A DNA stretch of 64,000 nucleotides from Cucumis sativus (lineage: Eukaryota; Streptophyta; Magnoliopsida; Cucurbitales; Cucurbitaceae). Positions 35,555-47,533 of this stretch are shown here, one piece after another (the stretch's first letter is position 1; each line of letters begins with the position of its first letter). The notes beneath the pieces are model-generated. The model was not told where the DNA came from. It did not search any database and saw only the letters and a program-made list of their open reading frames with translations. Made by a program: the position numbers and the translations under genes. The DNA lies in contig NC_026655.2 of the NCBI RefSeq assembly GCF_000004075.3, positions 24,351,489-24,415,488 on the forward strand. Reading direction: 5' to 3'.

Positions 35555-36589
35555 TTTATTCTTACAAACAAAGTATAATTCTCAAACTTAAATGTACTAT
35601 TTACGTTAAGAATCGGTTTGATAATCTATGTTAACGCAAGGTCTTGCGGTTCTAAAATGTTTATTTGAAATGAAGTTGTTTTATAAGATTTGATAGAGAT
35701 ATTGACTTCTTAATTTGTTAAATATTTTTTTGTCTTAGATTAATTGTATGTTTGTTTCCATCGTTTTAGTTTGGTTGAGTTTATTAATCCTATCGGTAAT
35801 TTATTGTTAATAAAGTAAATTATGTTAATTATTATAAATTATTGTACCGATTAACTATATTAGTTGCATATAATTTGAAAAATATGTTGTTTTAAGCAAA
35901 ATAAATTTGAATAAAAAATAATATTGTTATAATAAAATAACAATGAGTAACAACAATTAATAAATTAGAAAATCAAATAGAAAAATAAATTAAACAAAAG
36001 AAGAGATATAAGAGAAGAGTGATATTATGTAGGGTGAGAATTGATATCAAAAAATCGATTCTCATGATAAAAATGGATCAAACCCGATGGTCGACTTTTT
36101 TAAGAAATACAACTGGTGGTTGTTTAATTAAAACGTTTCGAAAACTGCCCAAAATCAATCTCTTTGTTATTTGAAACTGATCAAGCCTAAAAAAAGTATT
36201 TATATATAATATAATATAAATATTACTTACTTGAATAACTATTTTATGGGTTTAAATATTTATATTTAAAATAAAAGAAAGTCTACCAACAAGAAAATCG
36301 AAGTGACGGAAACTAACCAACGATTCAACCGATGATTCAACTCTTGAACATAGATGGTTAGGCAAAACTGGACCAATATTTATCCCTAATATTATTATTT
36401 TTGTTATTGTAATATATTCAATTTGTTAATAAGATCTTATGAAAAAGTTGGAAATTATTTTTTTAGTTTATTTTCGAACAGATGTTTTTTTTTTTTTTTG
36501 TAAGAAAATACAATTTGATATTTGGAGTGAATTTAACTCTTTAGCAATCATAGCATTCCAAACAAGGTGTATGTTTGGCTGTGGGTTTC
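35555..36589. other. AT-rich intergenic DNA
   Basis: Holds the SWEET 3' UTR and AT-rich sequence without a supported gene or named repeat. A T-run lies at 36486-36499. Confidence 0.6.
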
Positions 36590-36731
36590 CTTTAATCCCG
36601 CATTAGGTTTCTAAAACCCCATTTTCTCGAATATTCCTTGAAAAGAAAAAGGGAAAGAAAAAGGAAAAAAGAAAAATGGAAAAAATAAAAAAGAAAAATG
36701 GAAAAAAAATGACTTAAAACTCGAAAATAAT

Positions 36732-36772
36732 GGAAGGTTCCAGAAACCCTAATAAAAATCCCTTCTATATAA
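36732..36772 (+). promoter_or_regulatory. HSP90 copy 2 promoter: heat-shock element and TATA box
   Basis: A perfect element GAAggTTCcaGAA lies at 36733-36745 and a TATA box (ctatataa) at 36765-36772, about 120 bases before the ATG, the same spacing as in copy 1. Heat induction is predicted for both genes. Confidence 0.8.
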
Positions 36773-36883
36773 CCATTCGGTTCTCTCCTAATAGATCTTG
36801 ACCTCTTCTTTCAAGCCTCCTCTTCCCATTTTTCCTTCATTTCCCTCCCTGTTTTCTTCCGTCTTTGATCTGCGTCTCCAGCA

Positions 36884-39421
36884 ATGGCGGATACTGAAAC
36901 ATTTGCCTTCCAGGCTGAGATTAATCAGCTCCTTAGTCTCATTATCAACACCTTTTATAGCAACAAGGAGATCTTTCTTCGTGAACTCATCAGTAACTCT
37001 TCTGATGTAAGTATCATTTCCTTTCATTTCCTTTCATTTTCTCTAATTTTGTCTTTGATTTTTCTTTTTTTTTTTTTCATTTTACTCTTCTTAGAAGATC
37101 AGAGATCTTTTTTGTTTTATTATGAACTCTGATTGGTAGCCATCAAGACTCTTTCATTTCTCAATTAATTTTTAGGGAGATTTACTTTTGGATTTCCGCC
37201 TCAATCAAGGGTCTTTTTTTTTCTTTTCTATTTCTAGATTCTTCTGTACTATCTACTGAATTGTTGTTTGAAGTCTTCTTGGGTAGTTGGATGTTCGTAG
37301 AGTTTTTAAGGACTGTGTAACGTCATATAGATTATTTACTATGTGATATTTTATTTCAGGCTCTAGATAAGATTCGATTTGAGAGCTTGACTGACAAGAG
37401 CAAGCTCGATGCCCAGCCTGAGCTTTTTATTCACATCATTCCTGATAAGGCAAATGGCACACTGTCGATTATTGACAGTGGTATTGGAATGACCAAGGCT
37501 GGTGAGTTATTACATTGCATCTATTTGTCTATCTGTTTTATATTTATATGGCGTAACTCATTAGGTGAGACTGTTTATTGTATCAGATTTGGTGAACAAT
37601 CTTGGTACCATTGCAAGATCTGGGACCAAGGAGTTCATGGAAGCTCTTGCAGCTGGTGCTGATGTGAGCATGATTGGACAGTTTGGAGTCGGTTTCTACT
37701 CGGCTTACCTTGTTGCTGAGAAGGTTATCGTTACCACCAAACACAATGACGATGAGCAGTATGTATGGGAGTCCCAAGCTGGGGGTTCGTTTACAGTCAC
37801 CAGAGACACATCTGGTGAGAATCTTGGCCGAGGTACAAAGATTACCCTGTACCTAAAGGAAGATCAGCTTGAATACCTTGAGGAGCGCCGTCTCAAGGAC
37901 TTGATCAAAAAGCATTCCGAATTTATTAGCTACCCCATTTCTCTCTGGGTTGAGAAGACCATTGAGAAGGAAATCTCTGATGACGAAGATGAGGAAGAGA
38001 AGAAGGATGAGGAAGGAAAGGTTGAGGAAGTTGATGAGGAGAAAGAGAAGGAAGAAAAAAAGAAGAAAAAGATCAAGGAAGTTTCACACGAGTGGTCGTT
38101 GGTGAACAAGCAGAAGCCTATCTGGATGAGAAAGCCAGAAGAGATTACAAAGGAAGAGTACGCTGCTTTCTACAAGAGCCTTACCAACGACTGGGAGGAG
38201 CACTTGGCCGTAAAGCACTTCTCTGTCGAAGGTCAATTGGAATTCAAGGCCATCCTCTTTGTTCCCAAGAGGGCTCCTTTTGATCTGTTTGACACAAAGA
38301 AGAAGCCAAACAACATCAAGTTGTACGTTCGCCGTGTCTTCATCATGGACAATTGTGAGGAATTGATTCCTGAATACCTTGGATTTGTTAAGGGTATTGT
38401 GGATTCTGAGGATCTCCCCTTGAATATTTCTAGAGAAATGTTGCAGCAGAACAAGATCTTGAAGGTCATCCGAAAGAACTTGGTCAAGAAGTGCCTTGAG
38501 CTCTTCTTTGAGATTGCCGAGAACAAGGAAGACTACAACAAGTTCTACGAGGCCTTCTCCAAGAACTTGAAGCTTGGTATCCACGAAGATTCTCAGAACA
38601 GGCCTAAAATTGCGGAACTTCTCCGTTTCCATTCTACCAAGAGTGGTGACGAGTTGACAAGTTTGAAGGATTACGTGACCAGAATGAAGGAAGGTCAGAA
38701 CGATATCTTTTACATCACTGGTGAAAGCAAGAAAGCAGTAGAAAACTCTCCTTTCCTTGAGAAGCTCAAGAAGAAGGGTTACGAAGTTCTGTTCATGGTT
38801 GACGCAATCGATGAGTATGCAGTAGGTCAGTTGAAGGAGTTTGAAGGTAAGAAGCTTGTTTCAGCGACCAAGGAAGGTCTTAAACTTGACGAGAGTGAAG
38901 ACGAAAAGAAGAAGAAAGAGGCTTTGGTGGAGAAGTTCGAGGGACTATGCAAGGTGATCAAGGATGTTTTGGGTGACAAAGTTGAGAAGGTTGTTGTTTC
39001 AGACCGTGTTGTAGATTCTCCGTGCTGTTTGGTAACTGGAGAATATGGATGGACAGCTAACATGGAAAGAATCATGAAAGCTCAAGCATTGAAGGACAAC
39101 AGCATGGCTGGTTACATGTCTAGCAAGAAGACCATGGAAATAAACCCAGAGAACCCCATCATGGAAGAGCTAAGGAAAAGAGCGGATGCGGACAAGAACG
39201 ACAAATCCGTTAAGGATCTTGTTCTCCTTCTTTTTGAGACTTCCCTTCTAACATCCGGATTCAGCCTTGACGAGCCAAACACCTTCGGAAACAGAATTCA
39301 CAGGATGTTGAAGCTTGGATTAAGCATTGATGAGGAATCTGGAGAGGGTGATTCTGAAATGCCCCCTCTTGAGGATGCCGATGCTGACGCAGAGGGCAGC
39401 AAGATGGAGGAAGTGGATTAA
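36884..39421 (+). CDS. HSP90: Cytosolic heat shock protein 90, copy 2
   Basis: Exons 36884-37006, 37360-37501 and 37587-39421 join to 699 residues. Domain order, EEVD terminus and intron phases equal those of copy 1. By my comparison of the translations only three residues differ from copy 1: KFEGLC for [12 protein letters not shown] for KVIVSD, and Ser673 (DEESGEG) for Ala. In contrast, the last 123 coding bases differ at nine sites, seven or eight of them silent, and intron sequences differ clearly, so strong purifying selection is acting on both. Introns 1 and 2 are short (353 and 85 bases). The gene is intact and should be heat-inducible from its own heat-shock element. Confidence 0.98.
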
Positions 39422-41500
39422 TTTTGAACTAATTTGACGACGGTAGCATATTTCAAGGTTTTTCTATGTTATGCTTTCAATTTACTACAAACATATAATT
39501 TGTCCAGTCGTTTAGTTTAGTGTTTGGCCTTACTTTTTCATGCTTTGTTTTTTGCTGGACAAATTACTGAATGTTCTGTTTTCACTTCAAAAATTTTGTG
39601 GCAGCTTAAGTGATAATATTTCGCTCCAAAATGTCTTAACTTATTGCCTGTCTTCGCTACTAATATTCACCACATTTGCGAGTTGATCGATTTTGTAGGC
39701 ATGGTTATGAACGGATGATAATTCCCTGTTCTTTGCATTATGCCAATCTTGTCTCTTACAATGGAAGCATTCTATATTTAACTTCAAATTTTACTTGTGT
39801 TGAGATGGAAATATGGGATTACAACAAACTCGGCGTTGAAGTAAATATAGCATCAAGAAAAAGTGTTATGTTTTGTTTTCCTTGTTGTTACATCTCCCTT
39901 TCTTCACTTTTTGGTTGCTTTACTCTTTATTAATCTATAAGAGTGGCATTGGTGACTACTTTGTTTGGTTCTTTTCTTTGTTTGGAGGTTTTAGTATAAA
40001 ACTTTTTCAATTGTTTGCTTTAGCATTTGGAAATTCATTCAATATTATTAATATGAAATGTAACTTGATAATCCACTTGTTGCAACATTATCTTATCATA
40101 TATATTTTTTTCTATATGCCAACAATATCTTATCTATAGTTCTTTTTTTACTTTATAATGAGAAATTAGAAATTAGTCCTACGTTTTAGTAATATCCTTG
40201 TAAATATTAAATAGTTCCTAAAATATTTGATTAAAATATAGGGATCATTTATAAGATTTTGTTATATTAAACTAGTAATAAATCGTAATTTATAAATTTA
40301 TAAGGAAATTAGTACACATTAACCAAAACTATTCATGAGATCTTTATTGGTCATATCCTCTTCTTTTTTCAATTTTGAAGGGATCTTTATTGGTCATATA
40401 CGAATTTATAAATTTATAAGGAAATTAGTACACATTAACCAAAACTATTCATGAGATCTTTATTGGTCATATCCTCTTCTTTTTTCAATTTTGAAGGGAT
40501 ATTCAACTCAAAAATAGCTAGAGAACCAAAATATGTACAAAATAAATCGTAACTTTTAATTTGATAGATTCAGTAGGTCATTTACAACAATTTTTCTTTT
40601 TAAAACTTGAGTTAATTTAATTTGATCTTTTTGAATATAAATCTGTATATTTTCGTTGTCTGTCTCCACAGAATTCTTCTATTAATATTATGGCAAATGG
40701 GGTGGGTTTCTTCCTTTTCTAGATCAATTATACTCAATAACTTTTATAGGATTACGAAATACTCGACTTGAATGGTGGAAAGAAATAGATTAGCCAAATT
40801 ATTTTAATGTATACATAATAAACATATATACTTTTCTTGGGCATTAAATCAATGAACATATCAATAAGGGGTAGAACGTTCCCCTTCCCCGATTAGCATG
40901 TGGGAAAATTGTGCATAATTATGGTGCCTTGTGTTTCATATTTTCTTACTATGGGACTTGCACAAGTTCTCTTTCAGTAATTGGTATCTAAAAGATAAAA
41001 TTAATCAACAAAACTATATTAAACCAAGGTACATTCCATTGCTAATTCTATGTTTCTAAAGTCGGGTTAGGGATTTGTAGGTTTCAATGGTTAAGTTGAT
41101 TATCCCTAACACGGTCCTTAACAATAAGGATTTGAAGATCGAGATGTTTTAGTAAAATTGGGTTAGAGCTTGACTTGATGAGTGAGGAAGATGATGTAAA
41201 TATTGATCTTGATCATTTTTTAAAAAAGTACACATGACAAGTTTAGAGTCATAAAACGTAACAAATTTTAGTAGAATAATTAAAAATATCAACGCGGTCA
41301 AATTTTATTAGCAATTTTTTTAAAATGTTGTTATATCTTTAATTATTATTTCTCAAATGGTTATTCATTATTGGGTCGGATGAGATGTGATGAGCCATTC
41401 CTATCGGTTTTTTCTTTTTCCACGCTTGTTCGACCGTGACTTGGCTGTCAGACCGCAAAGTGTGCCACTCAGGATACGAAAAGTGTCATCGGGCTGGGGA
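39422..41500. other. Intergenic region after HSP90 copy 2
   Basis: Begins with the HSP90 3' UTR. The rest is AT-rich, with a 116-bp tandem duplication listed separately. Open frames at 39676-40139 have no motif. No RNA gene recognised. Confidence 0.6.
40287..40500. repeat. 116-bp tandem duplication
   Basis: A block beginning 'aatttataaatttataagga' runs 40287-40402 and is repeated from 40403 to about 40500, ending in 'ttttgaaggga'. The copies appear identical over about 98 bases, so the event is recent. Confidence 0.9.
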
Positions 41501-41568
41501 TGTTGCATTGATGTGGAAAAGTCGATGTGACATCGGCATAAGGCCATGAAACATAAGTTTGTGGATGG

Positions 41569-41604
41569 AAGCCCAATAAGGCCCAAGACCACGAACTGAG
41601 GCCC
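41569..41604 (+). promoter_or_regulatory. Site II elements upstream of RPT5
   Basis: GCCCA-type motifs cluster here: AGCCCA (41569-41574), GGCCCA (41580-41585, TGGGCC on the other strand) and AGGCCC near 41599. They lie about 180-210 bases before the RPT5 start codon. Site II (TGGGCY) elements are the usual TCP-bound motif of plant housekeeping promoters. Confidence 0.6.
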
Positions 41605-41778
41605 GTTAAAGTGATTCGGCATCGCCTTTTTCTTCTACAACAAGTTCACTTTGAGTTATAAACCAATCTCTATCTCCGACTCTTAACTTCAACTCATTTT
41701 CATTTCCTTCTTCCTCAGAATCGGTCGGGCAAATTTCGCTTTAGTTTTTGTGTACTCAATCAATCGATTCGTCTCCAA

Positions 41779-44700
41779 ATGGCTACTTCTATGGTTGAAG
41801 ATACGAACCTCGAAGAAGACCAGTTGGCTTCTATGACCACAGAAGACATCATTCGGGCTTCCCGTCTTCTTGACAACGAGATTCGGATCCTCAAGGTCTC
41901 ATAATTTTCAATTCTTTTTTTCTTGTTCATTTTCTGCACCTCTATAGATACCGATGTGATTGATGTTTCTCTGATGATGCTACATACGTAATTTGGGTGT
42001 GGACCGTTTTCGTTTAGGAATGAGTTTGGTGCCCTTGAATTTTTTGTGGAAGAAGTTTGATATGTCAAATGTTTGATGGATATTGCTGTTTTCTGTTAGT
42101 GGGGGTTGATGGTATCTGATTTATTCTTATTTTTGTGTTTTGAAGGAAGAGATGCAAAGGACGAATTTGGAGTGGGATTCTTTCAAGGAGAAAATTAAGG
42201 AGAACCAGGAGAAGATTAAACTTAACAAGCAGCTACCTTATTTGGTCGGGAATATAGTTGAGGTAAGTTCTGTCGTCATATGAAAATAGATTTTCCCCCT
42301 TCCTTCATTCATCATAGTTAGAAATTCTATTAGTTTTCGAAACTGTGATCTAGGGCATATTTATATACTGAACCTCCAGCTCCTTTCATGGTCTCACTAG
42401 CAGCACCCCTGTTGGGACTTGGATTTATGAGATTACTTGAAGGATTATGAAGAAATCATTGAACGGGCTTATTATTGTTTTTGTTTTATTTTGATAAGAA
42501 GCGATTTCATTGATGTATGAATTTCGCAAAAATGGTGTAGAATCCTTGAATCCTTTTATTACAATAAGTTGTCCCAGTTGTATAAGATACAACATAACAA
42601 GTGATAACGTAAAGAAAGTGTCGAAAGGATGATCCTTGCCCATAAAGACTTTTTGGCTTCTTTCTTTTCATAGTATCCAAAAGAAAGCATGACATATATG
42701 CAGCCACAAAAGAGCTTTGATCTTTTGGGAAAGGTGACCCAATAGAATGGAGATAATGTAAGCGCCTCCACTTCTCCAATATTTGTTTGACTCCAGATGT
42801 TGATGATTGGCTTTGTACACAAAAATGGTGTTTATTTCTGTCAAGTCTTTGCTCTATAGCCTTGAACGCTTGACAGATGATTACCCTTGAATGGTGAAAT
42901 TCTTCATTTGGGAGCTATCTCACAAACCTCTGAACACAAATGATAAGCTTCAGAAGGGCATCCCTTTCATGGATGTATCTCCAAGCTGGTGCATCCTATG
43001 CAAGCACAGTGGGGAGGATCAATCTCACGTATTTGGAATGCGTCAACCATGCCTTCTGGTGGTCAGTTGTGCTTCCAAATAACCCACATTCTCTACTTAA
43101 TATCCTCCTATTGGGTCATCTCCTTAAGGAAAAGGAGCATGTGTGGAAAAACGTTATGTATGTGCCTTTTTGTGGTCAATATCGAGGAAAGAAACCATGG
43201 GATTTTTGTTACAAAGGAAAAGTAGTATCCGTTTATTTTAATAATGTTTCTTCATTGCTATTACTTGGTGTAAATTAAATTCTCTATTTTTCTCTCATAG
43301 TCTTTTCTACCCTTTTGGCCCATTGGCTTTAGCTTGGGGCTTTCTCTCCCTCACTTTTTTTATAAGTTTATTCATCAACTATGGTTGAGTGAGTTGTAAT
43401 ATTAGGGGAATTGCGCACCTATTTTCTTACCCATGTAATAGGAGGCAGTTATTTTCTGAAAAAAAAAGCTGATGTGCAAGTGACATAGAAAATAGGTCGA
43501 TTTGAGAACATAACTTTGGAAAACAGGGAACAAAACATGTTTTTAATTGGTATTTTGTTCTTGACAGACTGATGTGCTTAATAGGAACTTTCAACCAAAC
43601 ACCCAAGTCTAACTTATGAAATATTTTTGTTATGCTGAGCTAAGTTCATTATAAAGTAAATATCACTGATTCTACTTTCTTTCTTTTTTTTAGTTCTAAT
43701 GGCTACTAAATTTCTAGTAAAACGAGTTTGTGGGTATAATTTCTACTACTCTGGGCTTTACTGACACACACACACATTTCATTTCATGTTTTCATGTCTT
43801 TGAAACTCAACTCTTCATATGACATTCATTCTACAGATTCTGGAAATGAACCCAGAGGATGAAGCTGAGGAAGATGGTGCAAATATTGATCTTGATTCAC
43901 AAAGAAAAGGAAAATGTGTTGTGTTAAAGACATCTACTCGCCAGGTGAGTTACTCTTCTGCTGTGATGAATAACCTATTAGCTATTAGAGGAATGGCATT
44001 GCAACTCTACAGCTACTGTAATAGTGTGAATAAATTTAAATTCTACTGTTTTATTTTCCTGTGTAGTGTTTCTTACTTTAAAGGGGACTGTTTGTTTGTG
44101 AAATCCTAACATGTTTTATTTTGACTGCAGACTATCTTTTTACCTGTTGTTGGGCTTGTTGATCCCGATAAATTAAAACCTGGCGATTTGGTTGGTGTGA
44201 ACAAAGATAGTTACCTGATCTTGGACACTCTACCGTCTGAGTATGATTCTAGGGTCAAGGCAATGGAAGTTGATGAAAAACCAACTGAAGATTACAATGA
44301 CATTGGAGGGCTGGAGAAGCAGGCAAGCTTTTAATTGTTTTAAGGCTTATATGAACAACATGTCATGTTTTAGTCAAATAATTGTACAAATTAGATTTTT
44401 TGTCTAAGTTCTTAGTATTTTAATTGACTCATGGCTATTATCTATGTCTATTAACTTGTATAATATTCCAACTTCCCACAGATCCAAGAACTCGTTGAGG
44501 CTATTGTTTTGCCAATGACTCACAAGGAGCGTTTTCAAAAATTGGGAATTCGTCCACCCAAGGGGGTACTGTTGTATGGACCTCCTGGGACTGGGAAAAC
44601 ATTAATGGCACGTGCTTGTGCAGCTCAAACAAATGCAACATTTCTGAAGCTTGCTGGCCCCCAACTAGTCCAGGTCAGCCATTATTTTTCTCTGAATTGT

Positions 44701-46023
44701 GAAATTATGGGTTGTCTTCAATGAAGTGCTTTGTTGTTATAATTTTGTCTTCCCAGAGTCTATCCTTTTCATTTCAAGTATTTTGTTGGGGAATGGATGG
44801 AGGATAGTTGTTAAGTAGCATAGTTAGCTAAGGTGTTACTCTACTCTTCCTTCATCCTTATTCACAAGAATTGTTTTGAAGCATGTGATTCTTCCACTTG
44901 AATTGACTCCGATGATTAGGGACATTGTTTCCGTACCTTAAGAAAACTGTGGGCCTGCTAATGATGTAGAATCTTAAAGATTGTAACCATTTGTTCAGTC
45001 GTCTGGGTCTGTTAATGGTATAGATGTTCAAACTTGTATGCAGATGTTTATCGGGGATGGTGCAAAACTTGTACGTGATGCCTTTGAGCTTGCAAAAGAG
45101 AAATCTCCCTGTATAATATTTATTGATGAAATTGATGCCATCGGCACAAAGCGATTTGATAGGTAAGCTTGTTACTTGACAACTAATGTTTTAATGAGGA
45201 TAACCTGAATAGCTTTTAAAACTATTATTTGGTCATTATGACCATATATTGACTATGTTATTGCCTTGCCCTCTACTGCAGTGAAGTGAGTGGTGATAGG
45301 GAGGTGCAGCGTACCATGTTAGAGTTGCTCAATCAGCTAGATGGCTTCAGCAGTGATGAGCGTATCAAGGTTAGTTTAGTCCACCGATCTGATAGGTTAA
45401 CATGGAGAGTTCATTAATATATCTTTTTATGAGATATCGTACCTTGTTACTTCTGTTTGTTTACCTCATCATACCACTGAAACAACAATTTACTTCTCAT
45501 AAACAGGTGATAGCAGCGACTAATCGTGCTGATATTCTAGACCCAGCCCTAATGCGATCTGGTCGGTTGGATCGCAAGATCGAATTTCCACATCCCACTG
45601 AAGAAGCAAGGGCCAGAATCTTGCAGGTTCTCTAATTTACTAATATCCTATTTCATCCTTTTGTTGATCTCCTATTTTATTCGGCTTTTATTAAAATTTA
45701 TAAACTGGTATTGTGTAGATCCATTCTAGGAAGATGAATGTTCACCCAGATGTCAATTTTGAAGAGCTGGCCCGATCCACTGATGATTTCAATGGTGCAC
45801 AATTGAAAGCTGTTTGTGTAGAAGCAGGCATGCTCGCACTGCGCCGGGATGCAACCGAGGTGCTTGTCTCTCTCACTCTCTCTCTATATATGTAGTGAAT
45901 GTGTGATATATGTATTTTAGCTTGGTGGTTTGATATGGAATACAGGTGAACCATGAAGATTTCAATGAAGGTATCATTCAAGTTCAAGCAAAAAAGAAGG
46001 CAAGCTTGAACTACTATGCATAA
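41779..46023 (+). CDS. RPT5: 26S proteasome regulatory ATPase RPT5 (subunit 6A)
   Basis: Ten exons: 41779-41895, 42146-42262, 43837-43944, 44131-44322, 44482-44673, 45044-45162, 45282-45369, 45507-45626, 45719-45859 and 45946-46023. They join to 423 residues, the plant RPT5 length. Order: N-terminal coiled coil, OB domain, AAA+ module with Walker A GPPGTGKT (211-218), Walker B IIFIDEID (266-273), the second region of homology with [20 protein letters not shown], and the C-terminal HbYX tail NYYA that opens the 20S gate. It is one of six ATPases that unfold ubiquitinated substrates. Intron 4 starts with GC instead of GT. Intron 2 (42263-43836) is long and contains LINE fragments. Frame intact. 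Confidence 0.98.
42480..42830 (-). mobile_element. Repeat fragment in RPT5 intron 2, minus strand
   Basis: On the minus strand, overlapping frames carry pieces such as [19 protein letters not shown] and [17 protein letters not shown], and on the plus strand the block begins 'ttttgataagaagcgatttc'. I read this as degenerate retroelement debris of LINE type, but the assignment rests on resemblance to common plant repeats and not on a domain. Confidence 0.35.
42885..43470 (+). mobile_element. LINE 3' remnant in RPT5 intron 2, plus strand
   Basis: The zf-RVT domain at the end of plant LINE ORF2 is visible: [19 protein letters not shown], then [19 protein letters not shown], from 42891 in one frame. 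A second frame from about 43090 carries [19 protein letters not shown] and [15 protein letters not shown]. An A-run at 43460-43468 marks the probable 3' end. It is 5'-truncated and frameshifted, and lies in sense with RPT5. Confidence 0.75.
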
Positions 46024-47533
46024 GGCTTGTCCCTTGCAGTTATTTTGATAACATGGCAGGTTACTCTCCCCTTGTTTTACTCTTGATTAGATGTGAACAA
46101 TCTATCTTAATGGAGGAGTTTCTTGCTGCTATGTTATTTTGAACCAAAATCTATAGAAAATGTAGACTATGTTTAGTAGTGCTACAACAAAGTGTTTTTA
46201 GGGTGTTATTAATTTGGTTTTTGGCCAAAACTCTAACTCTCAGCCTGTCAGCCTGTCATATAGTTTTTATTGTTAAATTAAATCAAAATCGAATCAAATT
46301 TGATTGAACTGATTGGTTGTAAACCCATGGAAATGAGCCACCCAATTGATGAAGATTGATATTACTCGATGGAAGTTAATAGGATCTATTCAAACCGAAT
46401 AGACCAACCCCTTTTTTTCTGTGCGCAATGGGAATTGATGTAATCAATAATCGTAATGAATTAACTTCCATGTAGAATGAGAATGAATATGTATATGATT
46501 ACGAACATGCTTACATATAATCATCAATGCTATTAAATTAGTGCAGATACAAGTGCAGCACACAAGTGTATAAAAAAAAGCTCATTTTTGGGTACAATTT
46601 CAATTTAGTAATTTTAAGGATAAACGTATAATTTCAATCTTATTGTTTTTATATTTATTACTATTATTAAGCTGAAAATATTATTTTGGTCTTTGATATT
46701 TGTTGATTATAATTATTATTATTTCCAAGACTTTTAGTTGTCTGCAACATTTATACTATAAGATCAAAAAAATATTACATATTGTATTTTCTTGCATGAA
46801 ATTTATTATTATTGTTTAATCAATCTTTTTTTAAAAAAATGAAATATTTAACAAGATAAAATTATTTACACTTCATCTCTAAATATTTTTGTTAAATATT
46901 TTATTTTTGATAATTTTTCTAAAATTTAACTTAATGTTCTGTTTTTGACAATTTACTAAAATTAACCTATGAGGACTAAAATTAAACAACATTAAAATTT
47001 AAGGATAATATTGATATTATAATCTTATTATTATTAATATTACAAATGGAGATAGCTAAGATTTGAATCTAAAAGCATAAGTTTACCTACTTAAAAGGAG
47101 TAATTATTTACTTAATTAATTTTCTAATTTAATTTATAGTAATTATTTACTTAATTAATTTTCTATAAGTTTACGTCCAAGTGTTGTAGGATCAATATGA
47201 GATATTGTAAGCTCGAACACTCACACTATATAGATAAAAGAAATAACTTGACAAATTTTTAATCTCTTTTTTATTGGCATATTCTTCCTCATTCAAATAA
47301 TACAGTCAAAGACATGAAAAGGTAAAAAGTAAAAATAAGGCACATAGAACCTCATTGTCTAAAGATCATATATTAAATTAGATTAACCCATTAGGGCATA
47401 AGCTTGATATAAATTCTCAAGTCTTCTCAAAGAGAAAAAAAACTTCGACAACCAACTAAAAAAGTAAAAAGAAAAAAAAGGGTAAAAAAGTAAAAAGCAA
47501 AGGATGATATATTGAAAATTGATGGGGATTCCT
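46024..47533. other. AT-rich intergenic DNA
   Basis: Lies between the convergent 3' ends of RPT5 and TCTP. Very AT-rich. A block containing 'taattatttacttaattaat' occurs twice at about 47101-47165. No gene, RNA or named element. Confidence 0.6.

Larger units (their letters stand above)
25535..39435. repeat. Inverted duplication with HSP90 in both arms
   Basis: The arms are about 25535-28335 and 36590-39435, in inverted orientation, enclosing about 8.2 kb with SWEET. Homology covers the promoter (CCCTTCTATATAACC on one arm, ccttctataTAACC on the other, heat-shock elements, and an 'aaaccccattttctcga' block), all three coding exons and about 14 bases beyond the stop, then ends abruptly. Confidence 0.85.

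Noticed and set aside
42425-43278. Several open frames on both strands in RPT5 intron 2
   Set aside because: They are pieces of retroelement debris within an intron and not separate genes.
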